A stretch of 64,000 nt of DNA from Corallium rubrum (GCA_964035015.1 OZ036008.1:6210004-6274003), one strand, 5' to 3'. Counted from the first letter of the stretch, positions 47,587 to 59,091 are shown. Numbers and translations: made by a program. Notes: generated from the letters alone by a model not told the origin.

Positions 47587-48690
47587 TTAAACGTCTGTTT
47601 GTTTCAGAGTTTTTCGTCTGGCATTATGTTTGTTATAGCTAATACTACTGTCTGAATTGCGTTTCTCCGTTAAATGGCGATTATTTCGGTTGTGATCTCC
47701 ACCATTGGCATTAACATCGTCTTTTAAAAGCCCCAATGCCTTAATCGCTTTATACTGGTCAGGAATTTCCATCATCGCTTGCACTGCAAACTCCATCTCG
47801 AAACTATCGTCCCGGGAGAACCTGTGTTTCTTGACTTCGATGAATTCCACGAACTGAAAATTGTCGAACCTCCTCTGCGGTAATTCATCGTCGTACAAAT
47901 GCATTACGTCCCAAGGTCCGTCACCGACGCCGACCACAACGATAGATAGAGGGTAGTTCGACGCTTGGACAATCGCTTCTCTCGTCTTTTTATCTTGTTC
48001 GTCGTCGAGCCGACCATCCGCTAGTATCAACAACACATGATACTTGCCAGTATCGCGGACGACATTGATCGCTTTCTGGATAATCGGCGCGAAGCTCGTC
48101 GGCCCGCTCAGTGACACCGACTTGACGGCTCGAGTATACCGTGCTAATACCTCCTCGATGTTTTGACAAGGCGAGTCATCATCTAACAGCGGAAACACGT
48201 CGGTATCTTTCGTTCTCTCGTCACCAAATCCGTACACTGGAATTTGTTGATCATCGTCGAAATCTCGCATTGTTTCCCCGATTGTCCGAATCACTTTCTG
48301 GTAAGGGTTCCATTTGCTAACCTTTCCCGACTTGGGTTCGATTGCTATATGATGTAACGAACGACCCCCGAAGCTCTTCCTACCCTGCCATTCGTTGCTA
48401 GCTGTAAAATCGATCCCGATGATTAGGTTTGCCCTTTCTAAGCCATTGACACGCATTGCTTTTGTGATATCCTGCAGCGAAGTGAACCTGTCGCCTAACT
48501 CTCGAAACGTCGCCGATCTATCGGTCACTCCAAGGCTCTGTAGAAACGACCAACTTCGTAGTCTTTTTGGTAAGAGTTTATAGGCATTTCTCGGGTGGTA
48601 TTTAATCTGATAGACCACGTACACCAACCACGCGACAACACCAGTGATAACAACGATTTCAAGACCTTGTAATATATCGTAGTCTTCCAT
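47587..48690 (-). CDS. Membrane-anchored copine/VWA-domain protein, RGLG-like
   Basis: Single-exon gene, 367 aa from the ATG at 48690; the frame stays open upstream but has no earlier ATG. A hydrophobic segment at residues 11-27 (LEIVVITGVVAWLVYVVY) suggests an N-terminal membrane anchor. The rest is a copine-type von Willebrand A domain: RFTSLQDITKAM, then LIIGIDFTASNEWQGRKSF (MIDAS DxTxS at residues 94-98), VYGFGDERTKDTDVFPL, SGPTSFAPIIQKAINVV, YHVLLILADGRLDD, SIVVVGVGDGPWDVM, RRFDNFQFVEF and MMEIPDQYKAIKALGLL. These blocks match the copine domain of plant RGLG ubiquitin ligases and animal copines. There is no RING finger, which RGLG proteins have, and there are no C2 domains, which copines have. 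The tail is Asn/Arg/Lys-rich. Function is unknown; metal-dependent protein binding at a membrane is an inference. Confidence 0.88.
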   Translation of the reverse strand: MEDYDILQGLEIVVITGVVAWLVYVVYQIKYHPRNAYKLLPKRLRSWSFLQSLGVTDRSATFRELGDRFTSLQDITKAMRVNGLERANLIIGIDFTASNEWQGRKSFGGRSLHHIAIEPKSGKVSKWNPYQKVIRTIGETMRDFDDDQQIPVYGFGDERTKDTDVFPLLDDDSPCQNIEEVLARYTRAVKSVSLSGPTSFAPIIQKAINVVRDTGKYHVLLILADGRLDDEQDKKTREAIVQASNYPLSIVVVGVGDGPWDVMHLYDDELPQRRFDNFQFVEFIEVKKHRFSRDDSFEMEFAVQAMMEIPDQYKAIKALGLLKDDVNANGGDHNRNNRHLTEKRNSDSSISYNKHNARRKTLKQTDV

Positions 48691-49466
48691 CTTCTCCCAT
48701 GCGTTGTAGTTACCCCCTGTCCTTGATCCAGACGTACAATTCACTTGTTTACTTCTGATCTCGCCTCGTGTCCGCGACCTTTCGTTCCTGGGTTATGTAG
48801 TCTTTATTTATGATACTCCTACTGAGGGTCTTGTAACCTATTTACGTCCCTTTATAATATGTACGCTTGTTTAAACGAAAGTGCCTTATTTGCATGCATA
48901 AGTACTAATGACCATAAGGAGATTCACGTCATAGTTGGTGGGGCGGAAGAGAACTTAATTTGTATATTGTCGTGACTCGTCAACTTTTATTCTTCCTGTC
49001 TTTCATTTTTGTTTTGTTTAATACTCGGTCACGAATGTACATGTGGTGCTCGCCAAAAGCAATGAATGACGGTGGTTTCTGGTGGATACGTTTTTTGAAT
49101 AGTATATATATATTGTAGGGTTAAATACTGATTTTCAGTCTTATAGCTTAACATACGAAGTTTTCTGTCAAAATTGCCCGAAATCCCTATAGCAGAAAGT
49201 CAAGTACCCGAATTTTCCTTTTTCAAATATTTTGGGAGGACAATTTCCCCCGCCTGCTACGCCTATGGAAGTTTGTGTATTGGGTCGTGTTTTTGGTTGG
49301 CTTTAGCCAAAGACCTTTTGGCTGTATCACGCGTTTCGCATCCTTTTTTTGAAAACGCGTGTGGTGTATTTAAATCACCATGTCATTTCCTGGTACGCTG
49401 TTTCGTTCACGATAGGGGGGAATCAGTATAATGGTGGTAAACTGCCGACATTTTAGACAACTAAAT

Positions 49467-49642
49467 GCCTGGCCAAACGCTTTCAACACTTCATTCAACA
49501 TCATTCAACATTGTTGAACTGTTGAACGAAAATTTGAACATGTTCAAATTTCGTTTAACATCATTCAACACCATTCAACAGACGGTTGAATTCAACAATG
49601 TTGAACGATGGTGAATGAAATGTTGAAAGCGTTTGGCCAGGC
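49467..49642. mobile_element. Palindromic TTCAAC-word MITE
   Basis: GCCTGGCCAAACGCTTTCAAC at the left; complement at the right. The interior is made of CATTCAACA/TGTTGAAC words. Confidence 0.85.
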
Positions 49643-49662
49643 CTTAAGCTCGGTATATAGAG

Positions 49663-49723
<61 letters not shown>

Positions 49724-49725
49724 TA

Positions 49726-49813
<88 letters not shown>
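49663..49813. repeat. (TA)n dinucleotide repeat
   Basis: Nearly pure TA. Confidence 0.97.
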
Positions 49814-49819
<6 letters not shown>

Positions 49820-50227
49820 TAGGGTTTTGATTTGATACGTGAGCGCGTCGTTCTCTAATAAATGAAGACTCTAAAATACACAAATTTGTTGACATCTTTA
49901 ACCCACGCCTACGCAACACTCCAACTGTGATATTAAAGGTGTAATATAATATGACTTTAACATCGTTAATAATTCATGCCAGTTAATAATTATCGGCTGT
50001 TCACTTGATGACACTTTAATTAAGTATTGCTGAAATTATTGAGCGTTAGTTGGGTTTCGAGCTAAGACTCTTCGTACTCAAACCTTACTGTATTTCGAAT
50101 TGTATTTCAACACTGCCTACGCAGCACACTACTTTTAGGAGATGCCACCCCCAAAATCGTTTGCGTAGAATTTAGTAAAACCTCGTGAAGGCAAGCATGC
50201 GTGTCCCTAATCAGTAACGTCAAGGCT

Positions 50228-50432
50228 TGATTATTATGTAAAGGTGGGATTTCCATTCAGTGCATTTTATCGCGCGATCGACTTTTTGCGATCGCTTTCT
50301 TTTGAATTGTGGGTTGTCAAGCGGAACGCATTTCATATTAGCTTTGGCTGAATATACACATTTCAAAAGAAAGCGATCGAGAAAAGTCGATCGCGCGACA
50401 AAATGCACTGAATGGAAATCCAGCTTAATAGC
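50228..50432. mobile_element. Palindromic MITE with GCGATCGC words
   Basis: GGATTTCCATTCAGTGCATT at the left; AATGCACTGAATGGAAATCC region at the right; CGATCGACTTTT arms. Confidence 0.8.
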
Positions 50433-50714
50433 ATAAAAAGGTGTATTAATTTTTTAAAACAAAATTTTTAATAAGATCCAATGTAGGATTACATATAACA
50501 TTCAATTACAAATAGTATTAATATAAATTATAAATTATAAGCCTATACAAAACGTGTATTTTACAAAATGGTTATCACATTTCTTTAGTTACATTTGAGA
50601 GTTTTTCTCAGATAGTTCAATGTCCGATGCATTGAGAACAGGAGCATTAGCTATTCCTTTGTAGTATCGTTGGGAAAAGTGAAATTCATCATATACAATT
50701 GCTTCAACCTTTAA

Positions 50715-50884
50715 GCCTGGTTTTCATATGTCGCCGATCGTCGGCGATTTGTGATTTAGATGCATGTTAAAACGGGAAGTGCAGCAGCATGTTAAGTAAT
50801 AAAGAACAATGCAGAAAAGCAGTGATTTTATTCTTTTACTTTTATCATGGGTCGGCGACGATCGGCGACATATGAAAACCAGGC
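50715..50884. mobile_element. piggyBac-like MITE, copy 2
   Basis: GCCTGGTTTTCATATGTCGC at the left, GACATATGAAAACCAGGC at the right, flanked by perfect TTAA (50711-50714, 50885-50888). Confidence 0.9.
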
Positions 50885-51783
50885 TTAAAAATTACCTGAT
50901 TAACTTCGTGACAAACCGGGCAGGAGGGGCGGCTGCCCCTCTTGCCTTTTGCCAGGAGGGGCAAGGAGGGCAGCAGTGCCCTTTGGGTTTTTAAAATATA
51001 CTTGTCAAATACTACGCAAACTGTTTCATATGGTCTAGCTTGGGCATTTGAGCTTCGACACACTGCGAAGAAACATAGTAAACTGTAAACATATACCTGA
51101 TATATAAAGTGCATTTATTTAATATATGTCGCAAATGACGCGACAAAACATTTTGTAGTTTAATTCTTATTGATCAAAACTGATATTGCCTGAGTAGTGT
51201 TTTTCGAAAGAAAAACACCTTGCATGTCCGATCCGTGAATCGTACATTCGTACGGGTTTTTGAATAAAGGTATGAACGTTGTTGTACTTACTTTTAGTTT
51301 AGCTAATAAATTAGCTTAGTAAATATCTGATCGTTAAATACATAAAACAAATTACACTGTACATACATGGTAAGTTAATTGTAAAAAAGATTAGATATCA
51401 ATAAAAGTGCCCTTTGACGGGAGCCCCTCTTGCCCTTTTATCGTTCCGGCGTCCCTGTGACAAACAACATATACGTGTAAACGGGGTCTCAGCTGGCCAG
51501 GTATAAACAGGCCCTTGCTGAGCAATGAATGGGAGTTAGAAATATATTAGTGGAACAGTGAGATCACTCAGAGGTGTGTGTGTCTGTTTTGAGAGACAGG
51601 TCATGTTTAATTTCTTTCACAGCTAGTTTGTTTTTGTTTTGTATTATACCTCTCTCGTATACACCCTTTTAATAAGTGCAGAGTACGTCATTTTCCATAT
51701 TGAAAAGCTAGCTAAGACAATAAACGAAATTGAAAAGAATTCAAAAGAAATTGACATCATAGGGTGAAAATTACGAATTCTAT

Positions 51784-51875
51784 ACTTATTAAGACCACGT
51801 CCACACGTATGCGTTTTCATACCTGAAACAATATAAAAACGCTAGGAAAACGTATACGTGTGGACGTGGCCTAAA
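51784..51875. mobile_element. Small fold-back element
   Basis: CCACGTCCACACGTATGCG at the left pairs with CGTATACGTGTGGACGTGG at the right. Confidence 0.75.
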
Positions 51876-52552
51876 AGGTCTCTTGAGCGCTTGCACGTAT
51901 TCCCAAGCTGGGTAGCAAATCCATATAAACAAAAGGATTATCATTATTTGGACACTAATCCCTCGGTACTTTGAAGTTGCCACCCAACATGACGACTGTG
52001 ACGTCACTAGCAGGTTACGACGTCACCTGCAAGAGCCCTGCCTCTTAGCTTCCAAACTCGGATGGGCAAGGGGGGTGTCACACTGACCACAAACTGCACA
52101 AAGTTGCCTGCGGAGGAATATTTTGCGGAATTATAAATGAAGAATTCAACCGGCTAAAATATATTTTAGCCCGTTGATTTGAGTCTATTAGTTTTAGCAG
52201 TTCTAAATCACTCACTATTGGTTTGTTGTTTACGGAATTGTATACTTTTCTTGTCAATACTTTGAAGCAAAGATTGTTTTGAAGACAAATGTTGTGTTTT
52301 TCTGCCAGGTTTACATGTAAGTTATGAGTTATGTAAATATAATTTACAATGAAATACACGCCGGCGCTGTTTATTATATACTGTCTTTGATTTTCTTCCA
52401 AATGCCCATTAAAATTATTATAATAGTAATACAGTTGATATTCTTGGGCATAAATATGTTTTTGGCCCTTCTCAGAGCTAATTTTAACCCTCGCCTGCGG
52501 CACGGGCTAAAATGACCAACATTAACTCAATTATGTTAATCTTAAAAGGATA

Positions 52553-52744
52553 ATAGTCGGTTCCCCTTATTCGCGAAGGCCGCAAAGAATTCTGGTAAAT
52601 GTATTCAGCAAGACCAAGCTCCAATATGGCGTCCAACATGATCGATGAGGAGCCATCTACTTCTGGCGTTATTTCTCTGTCATCTCAGCCAAACTCTAGT
52701 TCTTTTCAGAACTCTTGCACGACTTTGGTCTCTGAGATGCCAGT
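52553..52744 (+). repeat. Left TIR of ISL2EU-like element
   Basis: Inverted copy at 55933-56124 with about three mismatches. The repeat contains the transposase start codon and its first ~49 codons. Confidence 0.9.
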
Positions 52745-54254
52745 GGGAAGTATTTCAGATTGTTTGTCGCCGTCATTGGAAGAAAATTCAACCCCCAAAT
52801 CGACGTATCATAGTGGTGGTGGTATTACATGCTGTGTTCCAAACTGTTTCAACAATTCTATCAGGAATAAAGAAGATAAATTGTCCTTTTATGTTATTCC
52901 CAAGGATTCTAACTTAAGGAAGAAGTGGCTCCACATGATTAAACGGGAAAATTTTGTCCCATCGTCTTCCCATCGAGTTTGTTCAGCCCATTTTGTTGGA
53001 AGTACGAAAACATACATGAAGAATATTCCCACCATAAACGTGCCTATTATTAAGTCAACAACACCAACCATAGCCACGCCACGTACGACAAGAAATAGTT
53101 CAGGAGGAAGGATGACTTCAGCTCTACTACCAAAGAAACTACGATTTGAGCAAGATGTTGAAAACAAGGAGGCAAATGAATTGAAAAGACTGCGAAAGGA
53201 AAACCAAGAACTAAAAGAGCAGATGGAACAGCTGAAGCAGGAGCACAGTAAAAAGGTAGAGGAGTTGACCAACACTATTAACGAACTTAAGCAGAAACTA
53301 AAAGAGAATGCATTCTCTTTAGAAACATTTAAGGACAATCCAAAACTTTTTATGTTTTATACTGGGTTTCAAAGTTATGATTTGTTCAAGATCTTTTTCG
53401 AATTCCTGGGACCAGCAGTTAATAAACTGAACTACTGGGGATCAAATACCAGAAATGATGACTCATTCACGCCAGAGTCATCAAAACGTGGTCCAAAGAG
53501 ACAAATGAGTCCTGAACAAGAGTTGTTCATTGTCTTAGCAAGGTTGAGATGTGGTCTCCTTGAGCAAGACCTTGCTGTAAGATGCAACCTGTCCACTAGC
53601 CACCTCAGCCGGATATGCATTACATGGATTGATATACTTCATTCGCATCTGCGAGCAATACCAATCTGGGCATCCAAGGCATCCATCCAGAAAACTATGC
53701 CAAGTTGTTTTCAAAACTCGTACCCAACAACTAGGGTCATATTAGACTGCACAGAATTATTTATTGAAATGGCATCTTCATACCGAACACAGAGTGCAAC
53801 ATTCTCAAGCTACAAGCACCAGAACACAGCTAAAGGTCTTATTGGAGTAGCACCTAATGGAGCAGTTACCTTTGTTTCCGAGCTGTATCCTGGTAGAACA
53901 AGTGACCAAAATATTACCAAGCACAGTGGTGTTTTACAACTATTGGAAGAAGGTGATTCAGTTATGGCTGACCGAGGGTTTGAAATTTTGGATGACTTGC
54001 CGAAATGTGTCACACTAAACATTCCAGCCTTCATGAGGGGTAAAGACCAGTTATCTGTGGAAGAGGAGACAGAAACAAGGAGAATTGCCTCCTTGCGTCT
54101 ACATGTTGAGCGGGCAATTGAACGAATTAAAAACTATAGGATACTCCAAGGAAGGTATCCAACAAGCATGATTGCAGAGCTAAATAAAATTTGGGTGATT
54201 TGTTGTTACCTTGTTAATTTTTTACCTCCTTTAGTCAGTGATGGTAATACATAA
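52599..54254 (+). CDS. THAP-domain DDE transposase (ISL2EU type)
   Basis: Uninterrupted 551-aa frame from an ATG inside the left TIR. Residues 1-49 are the leader encoded by the TIR. A THAP zinc finger follows at about 79-135 (C79-x3-C83 ... C128-x2-H131, with SSSHRVCSAHF), which in this family binds DNA. Residues about 190-245 form a Leu/Lys/Glu coiled coil. The catalytic part has ILDCTELFIE (Asp near 383), LYPGRTSDQNIT, VMADRGFEI (Asp near 458) and RLHVERAIERIKNYRI (Glu near 504), forming a DDE triad of the DDE_4/IS4-IS5 kind. It is predicted to cut and rejoin element ends. With no stop or frameshift, this copy may be recent or active. Confidence 0.9.
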   Translation: MYSARPSSNMASNMIDEEPSTSGVISLSSQPNSSSFQNSCTTLVSEMPVGSISDCLSPSLEENSTPKSTYHSGGGITCCVPNCFNNSIRNKEDKLSFYVIPKDSNLRKKWLHMIKRENFVPSSSHRVCSAHFVGSTKTYMKNIPTINVPIIKSTTPTIATPRTTRNSSGGRMTSALLPKKLRFEQDVENKEANELKRLRKENQELKEQMEQLKQEHSKKVEELTNTINELKQKLKENAFSLETFKDNPKLFMFYTGFQSYDLFKIFFEFLGPAVNKLNYWGSNTRNDDSFTPESSKRGPKRQMSPEQELFIVLARLRCGLLEQDLAVRCNLSTSHLSRICITWIDILHSHLRAIPIWASKASIQKTMPSCFQNSYPTTRVILDCTELFIEMASSYRTQSATFSSYKHQNTAKGLIGVAPNGAVTFVSELYPGRTSDQNITKHSGVLQLLEEGDSVMADRGFEILDDLPKCVTLNIPAFMRGKDQLSVEEETETRRIASLRLHVERAIERIKNYRILQGRYPTSMIAELNKIWVICCYLVNFLPPLVSDGNT

Positions 54255-54646
54255 TAGATGAACTAAATTTTTGGTATAAAAAAGTCAGGTATTCAGATCT
54301 TAGGAATAAAATGGGTTTTTTCATATCATTTGGTTGCGTTTAAATATTTGTTTTAATGTATGTTGTAATTGTTAGTGTGGTGAGGTCTGATACATAATCT
54401 GTGATAAGAACTATTTTATCAGCCAGGGGGTGCATGCAGTAAATTTTTAACTTAAAATCAATTTTATACAGTTCGACAAACTGAATTCAAGAAACATTTT
54501 TCTATTCATGGAACTTAGAATTAACCCATTGAGAGACATGCACCCCTCTGCTGAATAAAATCATCTGGTATTAACCAGAATATAGTGGTGTACCCTTGCC
54601 TTCAATGGGTTAATGTAGCAATGTTGACAAACATTGTGAAATTACT

Positions 54647-54903
54647 ACCTACCATTTACGTTCAAGCTTGAAGCATGAACTATTTTGCACATTTGTTTAC
54701 GTTTGAAAAGCTTACGTTTGACTAATTAACTTCCTCATTTTGACCAATAAAATGCATTTGTTCACATGAAATTCCTATGTGAAAAAACACAAGCAATTCA
54801 TTGGTCAAAACGAGGAAGTTAATTAGTCAAACATAGCTTTTCAAACATAAACAAACGTGCGAAATAGTTCATGCTTCAAGCTTGAACATAAATGGTAGTA
54901 ATA
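54647..54903. mobile_element. MITE nested inside the ISL2EU-like element
   Basis: Near-perfect inverted repeats: ACGTTCAAGCTTGAAGCATG at the left pairs with CATGCTTCAAGCTTGAAC at the right, and the arms extend over about 110 bp each. It lies between the transposase stop and the YqaJ stop. Confidence 0.75.
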
Positions 54904-55121
54904 CTGACATTATCCATGTGCAACTGGACAGGATTCTCATTTCACTTGCAATAAAATAAATATGCAAGGACGTTATTTTTCATTTTTGCCAAGGACTGTA
55001 ATGTACTGACTTATTATATATGCCTCTTGGTAACAATATAAACGTTATAAGCACCCAGCAGCTGCCAGGTAGGTCTAATAATTACTTAGTTCAATTTTAA
55101 TAATATTTATTTAACTGAATA

Positions 55122-55940
55122 TCATGCCTTTAGAATTTCAGGCATCATAAATTTGAAATAAAAATCTGAGAGTTTAGGAAGCATGTTCTTGTTCCATAAT
55201 TGTTTGTCAAAATAAATTCTTTCTATACAAATATCTTCCTGTGTATAAACAATGAAATCTAAAAAAGGTAACTGGCATAGTGCCATTACACCTAAACACT
55301 GAAAAAAATAATGATTTCTTTTTAGTGTTGGTTTTCCATCAATAAGGATCATACAGAAGGTTTTGTCAGAACATGCCTCTTGAATGGTCATGTCCCTCTT
55401 TGAAAATGGGCATTTTATTTCAATGGCATACCATTCACCATTTAATAAACTAAACCCATCAGGACTGCAAGTCAACCAGGGCCATTGTGGGTTGATGATG
55501 AGTCCACAATCATAAAGTTTAGCACTGGGAAGTTGTTCATTGTACTTCTCTTTTGCAACATGTTCATTTTCTAGCCCCCAATGACAAGCTGAGGTTGACA
55601 ATTTTTGGCCTCCAAGTACTTTTTTCAAAATAGTTTTTGGGTAGATGTCCATTTTTCTTTTGATCACTGAGCCAAAGTTAGGTCGAAGATTTTTGACATA
55701 ATTCTCTTTGAACAAGCGATATCCCATTTTCTTGTGGCGATGGGCGCCAGTGGGACGATGATCGGGCATTGTCTCCGAATTTTCCACCAAATGCTCATGA
55801 ATAAACGCGTATTGAAAGGCAGGAAAATCAAGAAGAGATCGAGTCCAACCATCTCCAGGCTGACTGATGGCAACATTTCCTTCGACATTTATATTGTTCG
55901 GACAAACGTTTTCCGCATCAAATGAACCTTCTACTGGCAT
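55122..55940 (-). CDS. YqaJ-like recombinase/nuclease of the ISL2EU-like element
   Basis: 272-aa frame from the ATG at 55940. The PD-(D/E)xK nuclease of the YqaJ family shows as ACHWGLENEHVAKEKY, LTCSPDGFSLL (Asp) and WYAIEIKCPFSKRD (ExK). It is predicted to process DNA ends during transposition. The true start was probably upstream: the right TIR encodes the same leader as the transposase, but a CAG-to-TAG change (Gln37 of the leader, in the string SSSF-stop-NSC near 55968-55970) closes that frame in this copy. Translation from the internal ATG would give a protein without the leader. Confidence 0.85.
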   Translation of the reverse strand: MPVEGSFDAENVCPNNINVEGNVAISQPGDGWTRSLLDFPAFQYAFIHEHLVENSETMPDHRPTGAHRHKKMGYRLFKENYVKNLRPNFGSVIKRKMDIYPKTILKKVLGGQKLSTSACHWGLENEHVAKEKYNEQLPSAKLYDCGLIINPQWPWLTCSPDGFSLLNGEWYAIEIKCPFSKRDMTIQEACSDKTFCMILIDGKPTLKRNHYFFQCLGVMALCQLPFLDFIVYTQEDICIERIYFDKQLWNKNMLPKLSDFYFKFMMPEILKA

Positions 55941-56124
55941 CTCAGAGACCAAAGTCGTGCAAGAGTTCTAAAAAGAACTAGAGTTTGGCTGAGATGACAG
56001 AGAAATAACGCCAGAAGTAGATGGCTCCTCATCGATCATGTTGGACGCCATATTGCAACTTGGTCTTGCTGAATACATTTACCAGAATTCTTTGCGGCCT
56101 TCGCGAATAAGGGGAACCGACTAT
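55933..56124 (-). repeat. Right TIR of ISL2EU-like element
   Basis: Reverse complement of 52553-52744. Differences include CTCC/TTGC in the leader and the C-to-T that makes the TAG stop. Confidence 0.9.
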
Positions 56125-56138
56125 TATACGGACTGCTA

Positions 56139-56970
56139 CACGCGTAAAAATCTCGCAAGTTGTTACAAATACAAATTTTAATTACTTCATCCCACAAGGG
56201 GCTTTTCAAGAGCAATTTACATTACTAAATTTCAAGTGGCAGTGTCGAAGGCATATTAAAGGCGCTCGAAGCAGCCGCCCGACGACACATTTATGACACA
56301 CATGTCAGACCACGAACCACAGACCTAGGTGTTGATTTTATGGAGGGAGGAAAAACGGAGAACCCCGCGAAAAACCCTCGAAGCACAGGAGAGACCAACT
56401 AAACTCTACCAGTGACTCTACTCACATGAGTGTCCCAAGCTCGAGAACGGGGTTATTCCCAGACGGTCACCTATCCAAGTACTAACCCCGTCGAACCGGG
56501 CTTAACTTTTGGTGAGAGGCAGCGCCCTAACAGCACACGCCACCCGTGCTCCCCATTTTGTTGCCTGAACAATGCTGTAAAAACTTGTTGACATATGTGA
56601 ACAACATTGTTCATCATTGTTTCAACAAGTTGTTTACTGCTTGATGAAACAACAACCGTTGTTCACGCATGTTGTAACAACCGAAGAACGTGTTGATACA
56701 TCAACCATGTTCACCATTGTTGTAACATTGTTGTTCATCGTTGTTATTTCGTCATGCTGTTACAACATGCTGTATCATGTGCGAACAACGTTGTTGGCTA
56801 TAAAAAATGTGCTGTTGGAACAACTTGTTCATGACTGTTGATTTATCCGTGAACAAGTTGTTCGAACCAGAAGTGAACAACTTGTTGCATGACAACTTGT
56901 TCACGGCGAGCAGCGTAACATTGTTCACGTCTGTTGACAACCGTGAACAAATTGTGCGTTTTTACGCGTG
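56139..56970. mobile_element. AACAAGTTGTT-word element, interrupted by a SINE
   Basis: CACGCGTAAAAATCTCGCAAG at the left; GCGTTTTTACGCGTG at the right. The interior has dense GTTGTTCAC/GTGAACAAC words. A 5S-derived SINE lies inside, so the SINE inserted later. Confidence 0.75.
56320..56545 (-). mobile_element. 5S-rRNA-derived SINE (SINE3-like)
   Basis: Minus strand: GGGTTAGTACTTGGATAGGTGACC, read in two parts (GTTAGTACTTGG and TAGGTGACCGTCTGGGAAT), with the same tail as the other copies. Confidence 0.85.
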
Positions 56971-57369
56971 TACATGTAGCTGTATTTGCCTGGATACCGT
57001 AACAGGCTTACATTTCCCTGCTGCTTGCAATGAACAAGACCCAATCTGAGGAATTACTTTATTTTTTTTCTCTATCCAGTTTCATAGTTTTAGTTATAAG
57101 TTAAGAATAATATATTTTACTACAATATTGCACAGTATATGCAAGCGGAAAAAATTAACTTTGCTGAACAAAAAAAAATATGTTCAGTATACAAGCTCAT
57201 AAAATAACAAAAAAAAATGACAGCTTATCACTGGAAATATCACTAAAACGATATTCTTCACAAAGGTGTAATACTACATTAGATCCTTCAAAAGTATGAT
57301 TACGAAGAGTGTCGACCCGATCCGAGCGTTGTAAGTAATAAATAACATTACATGTTTACAATCTCTGCA

Positions 57370-57690
57370 CCAGGCAATGATTTTCTGGAAATTTATGAAG
57401 ATTTTCTGGAAATTTACGAAATGTTTTCAGGAAATCTACAAAAATTTTCTGGAAATCTACGAACATTTTCTGTTAATAGAGCAAGATTTTTTGAAATTTA
57501 TCGAGGTTTTCTCGATATCTATGAAGATTTTCTGGAAATCTACGAAGACTTTTTTTGTAATTTACGAACATTTTCTGCATATTTACGAATTGCCGTTACG
57601 AAGATTTTTCTTTTTATTTACGAAGATTGTTTTGGAATTTTACGAAGATTTTCTGGAAATTCACGAAGACTTTCTTGAAGATTTTCAGGG
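57370..57690 (+). repeat. Minisatellite of TTTTCTGGAAATTTACGAAGA units
   Basis: About 24-bp degenerate units. Frames read FLEIYEDF repeats, but the array lies in no recognisable gene. Confidence 0.8.
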
Positions 57691-57699
57691 CAAATATTT

Positions 57700-58810
57700 C
57701 CACTGTATTTGAAGATACCTTTACAACTCCAGAAGTTACTCTCAATCGAATCACAAATCCCCTTACTGTCTCTTAAATTTACAAATAATAAATTATGTAA
57801 CTTCAAAAAGGCTAGTTCAACTGACTCCATCACCGTACACTTTCTACTCGGTGTGCATTCTTGACATTCATTCCAAAACGCTTTGAGGGTGGGCCCTTGC
57901 TAGACCTCTGAGGATAACAGTTTATATGTAACTGATAGAGTTATCCAGTATAAATAAGGTTAGTTTAGTTTAGTTTTTTGTTTTGAAACAATTTGCTAGT
58001 TTTCCCCAACAAATTTTCACGCCATTTTTGGCCAACACGAAGAACTTTGTTTCCCACTGACCTACATGCTTACACTATTTCCACAAGTCTAATTTAAACC
58101 AAATATTCTCTTTAAATAAATTCCAGTATAAAGAAATAAAAACTAGATTGGTTCCCAACAAATTAAACTCATGGAAAAGTGGAGACAATGGCCAAGAATA
58201 TTTAAATTTTTTAGTAGTAAGCCCAAGGAATATAATACGGCCGTGAGACTTTTTTTCAAATCTTTGTCAAATTATATATTTGAAGTAATGTTCATAAGTT
58301 GTTTTGAAAACACACCATGTTATTTTGAAATTTTATTTTCCGAAATTTTTAATGTTTTTATTGACATTGTTTTCCGATTCTAATTTTATTATAGACGTCT
58401 TGTGAAATGATAATTTATCAGGTAATTATGTTTTTACAAATGCAGACGTTGAGTGAAAATGTTTGGATTCAGTCGTTGTCAATTGAACTAGCCCTGTGAA
58501 ATATAACAAGGAGGTTTCACACTGCTTTAAGAAACTATATATCACATAATAATAAGCGTTGTATATCCCCATTAGTTCAAAAACGCTTTGCTATAAATGA
58601 TAGTCTTTTACGCACAGATGCTGAATCAGCACCCCCAGTTCTGTATCATTTGTAGATTTATAATCGATTTCCTCGACATGACATATTGTATACCAAAGTG
58701 TCGCCTACTGTAACTGTTGAAAACTGTAGCTGGAATTGGTTTGTATTTCCTCTTGCAATGGTAGAGATCATTTAAGGCTGAAATGAAACAAAATAGGGAA
58801 CTGCTTATGA
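57700..58810. other. Spacer without recognisable features
   Basis: AT-rich; no frame with family resemblance on either strand. Confidence 0.45.
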
Positions 58811-58944
58811 TTTTAACCCATTCTTTGCCTAACACTAAATGATTTTACTCATCAAAAGGAGAATCCTCAGATATCCTAGGCAGCATTGGGGTACAAGTGA
58901 TTAACCTATTTCTGTCTAAGCCAGCCAAGAACGACCCGTTTTTT

Positions 58945-59065
58945 GCTTTAAAAGTAGCGTGCTGCGTAGGCAGTGTAGAAACAACAATCGAAATATAGTA
59001 AGGTTAGATATACTGCCGAAACAGAGAACGTAGGAATCTAACGTTTCGAGCGATGGCCCTAGTCA
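58945..59065 (+). mobile_element. Solo arm of the AACGTTTCGA fold-back family
   Basis: GTAGCGTGCTGCGTAGGCAG ... CTAACGTTTCGAGCG, nearly identical to the left arm of 4330-4545, without the opposing arm. Confidence 0.8.
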
Positions 59066-59091
59066 TTGACTCCATTGAGTGGTCAGTCCCT

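Larger units (their letters stand above)
52553..56124. mobile_element. ISL2EU-like DNA transposon, complete
   Basis: A 3572-bp element with terminal inverted repeats of about 192 bp beginning ATAGTCGGTTCCCC, flanked on both sides by TA (52551-52552 and 56125-56126). It carries two convergent genes, a THAP-DDE transposase (+) and a YqaJ-fold nuclease (-). That gene pair with a 2-bp target duplication is the hallmark of the ISL2EU (IS4EU) superfamily. A smaller inverted-repeat element is nested between the two genes. The transposase frame is intact. Confidence 0.85.

Noticed and set aside
52078..52503. 141-aa minus-strand frame
   Set aside because: No family resemblance, AT-driven composition, no supporting start context or neighbours.
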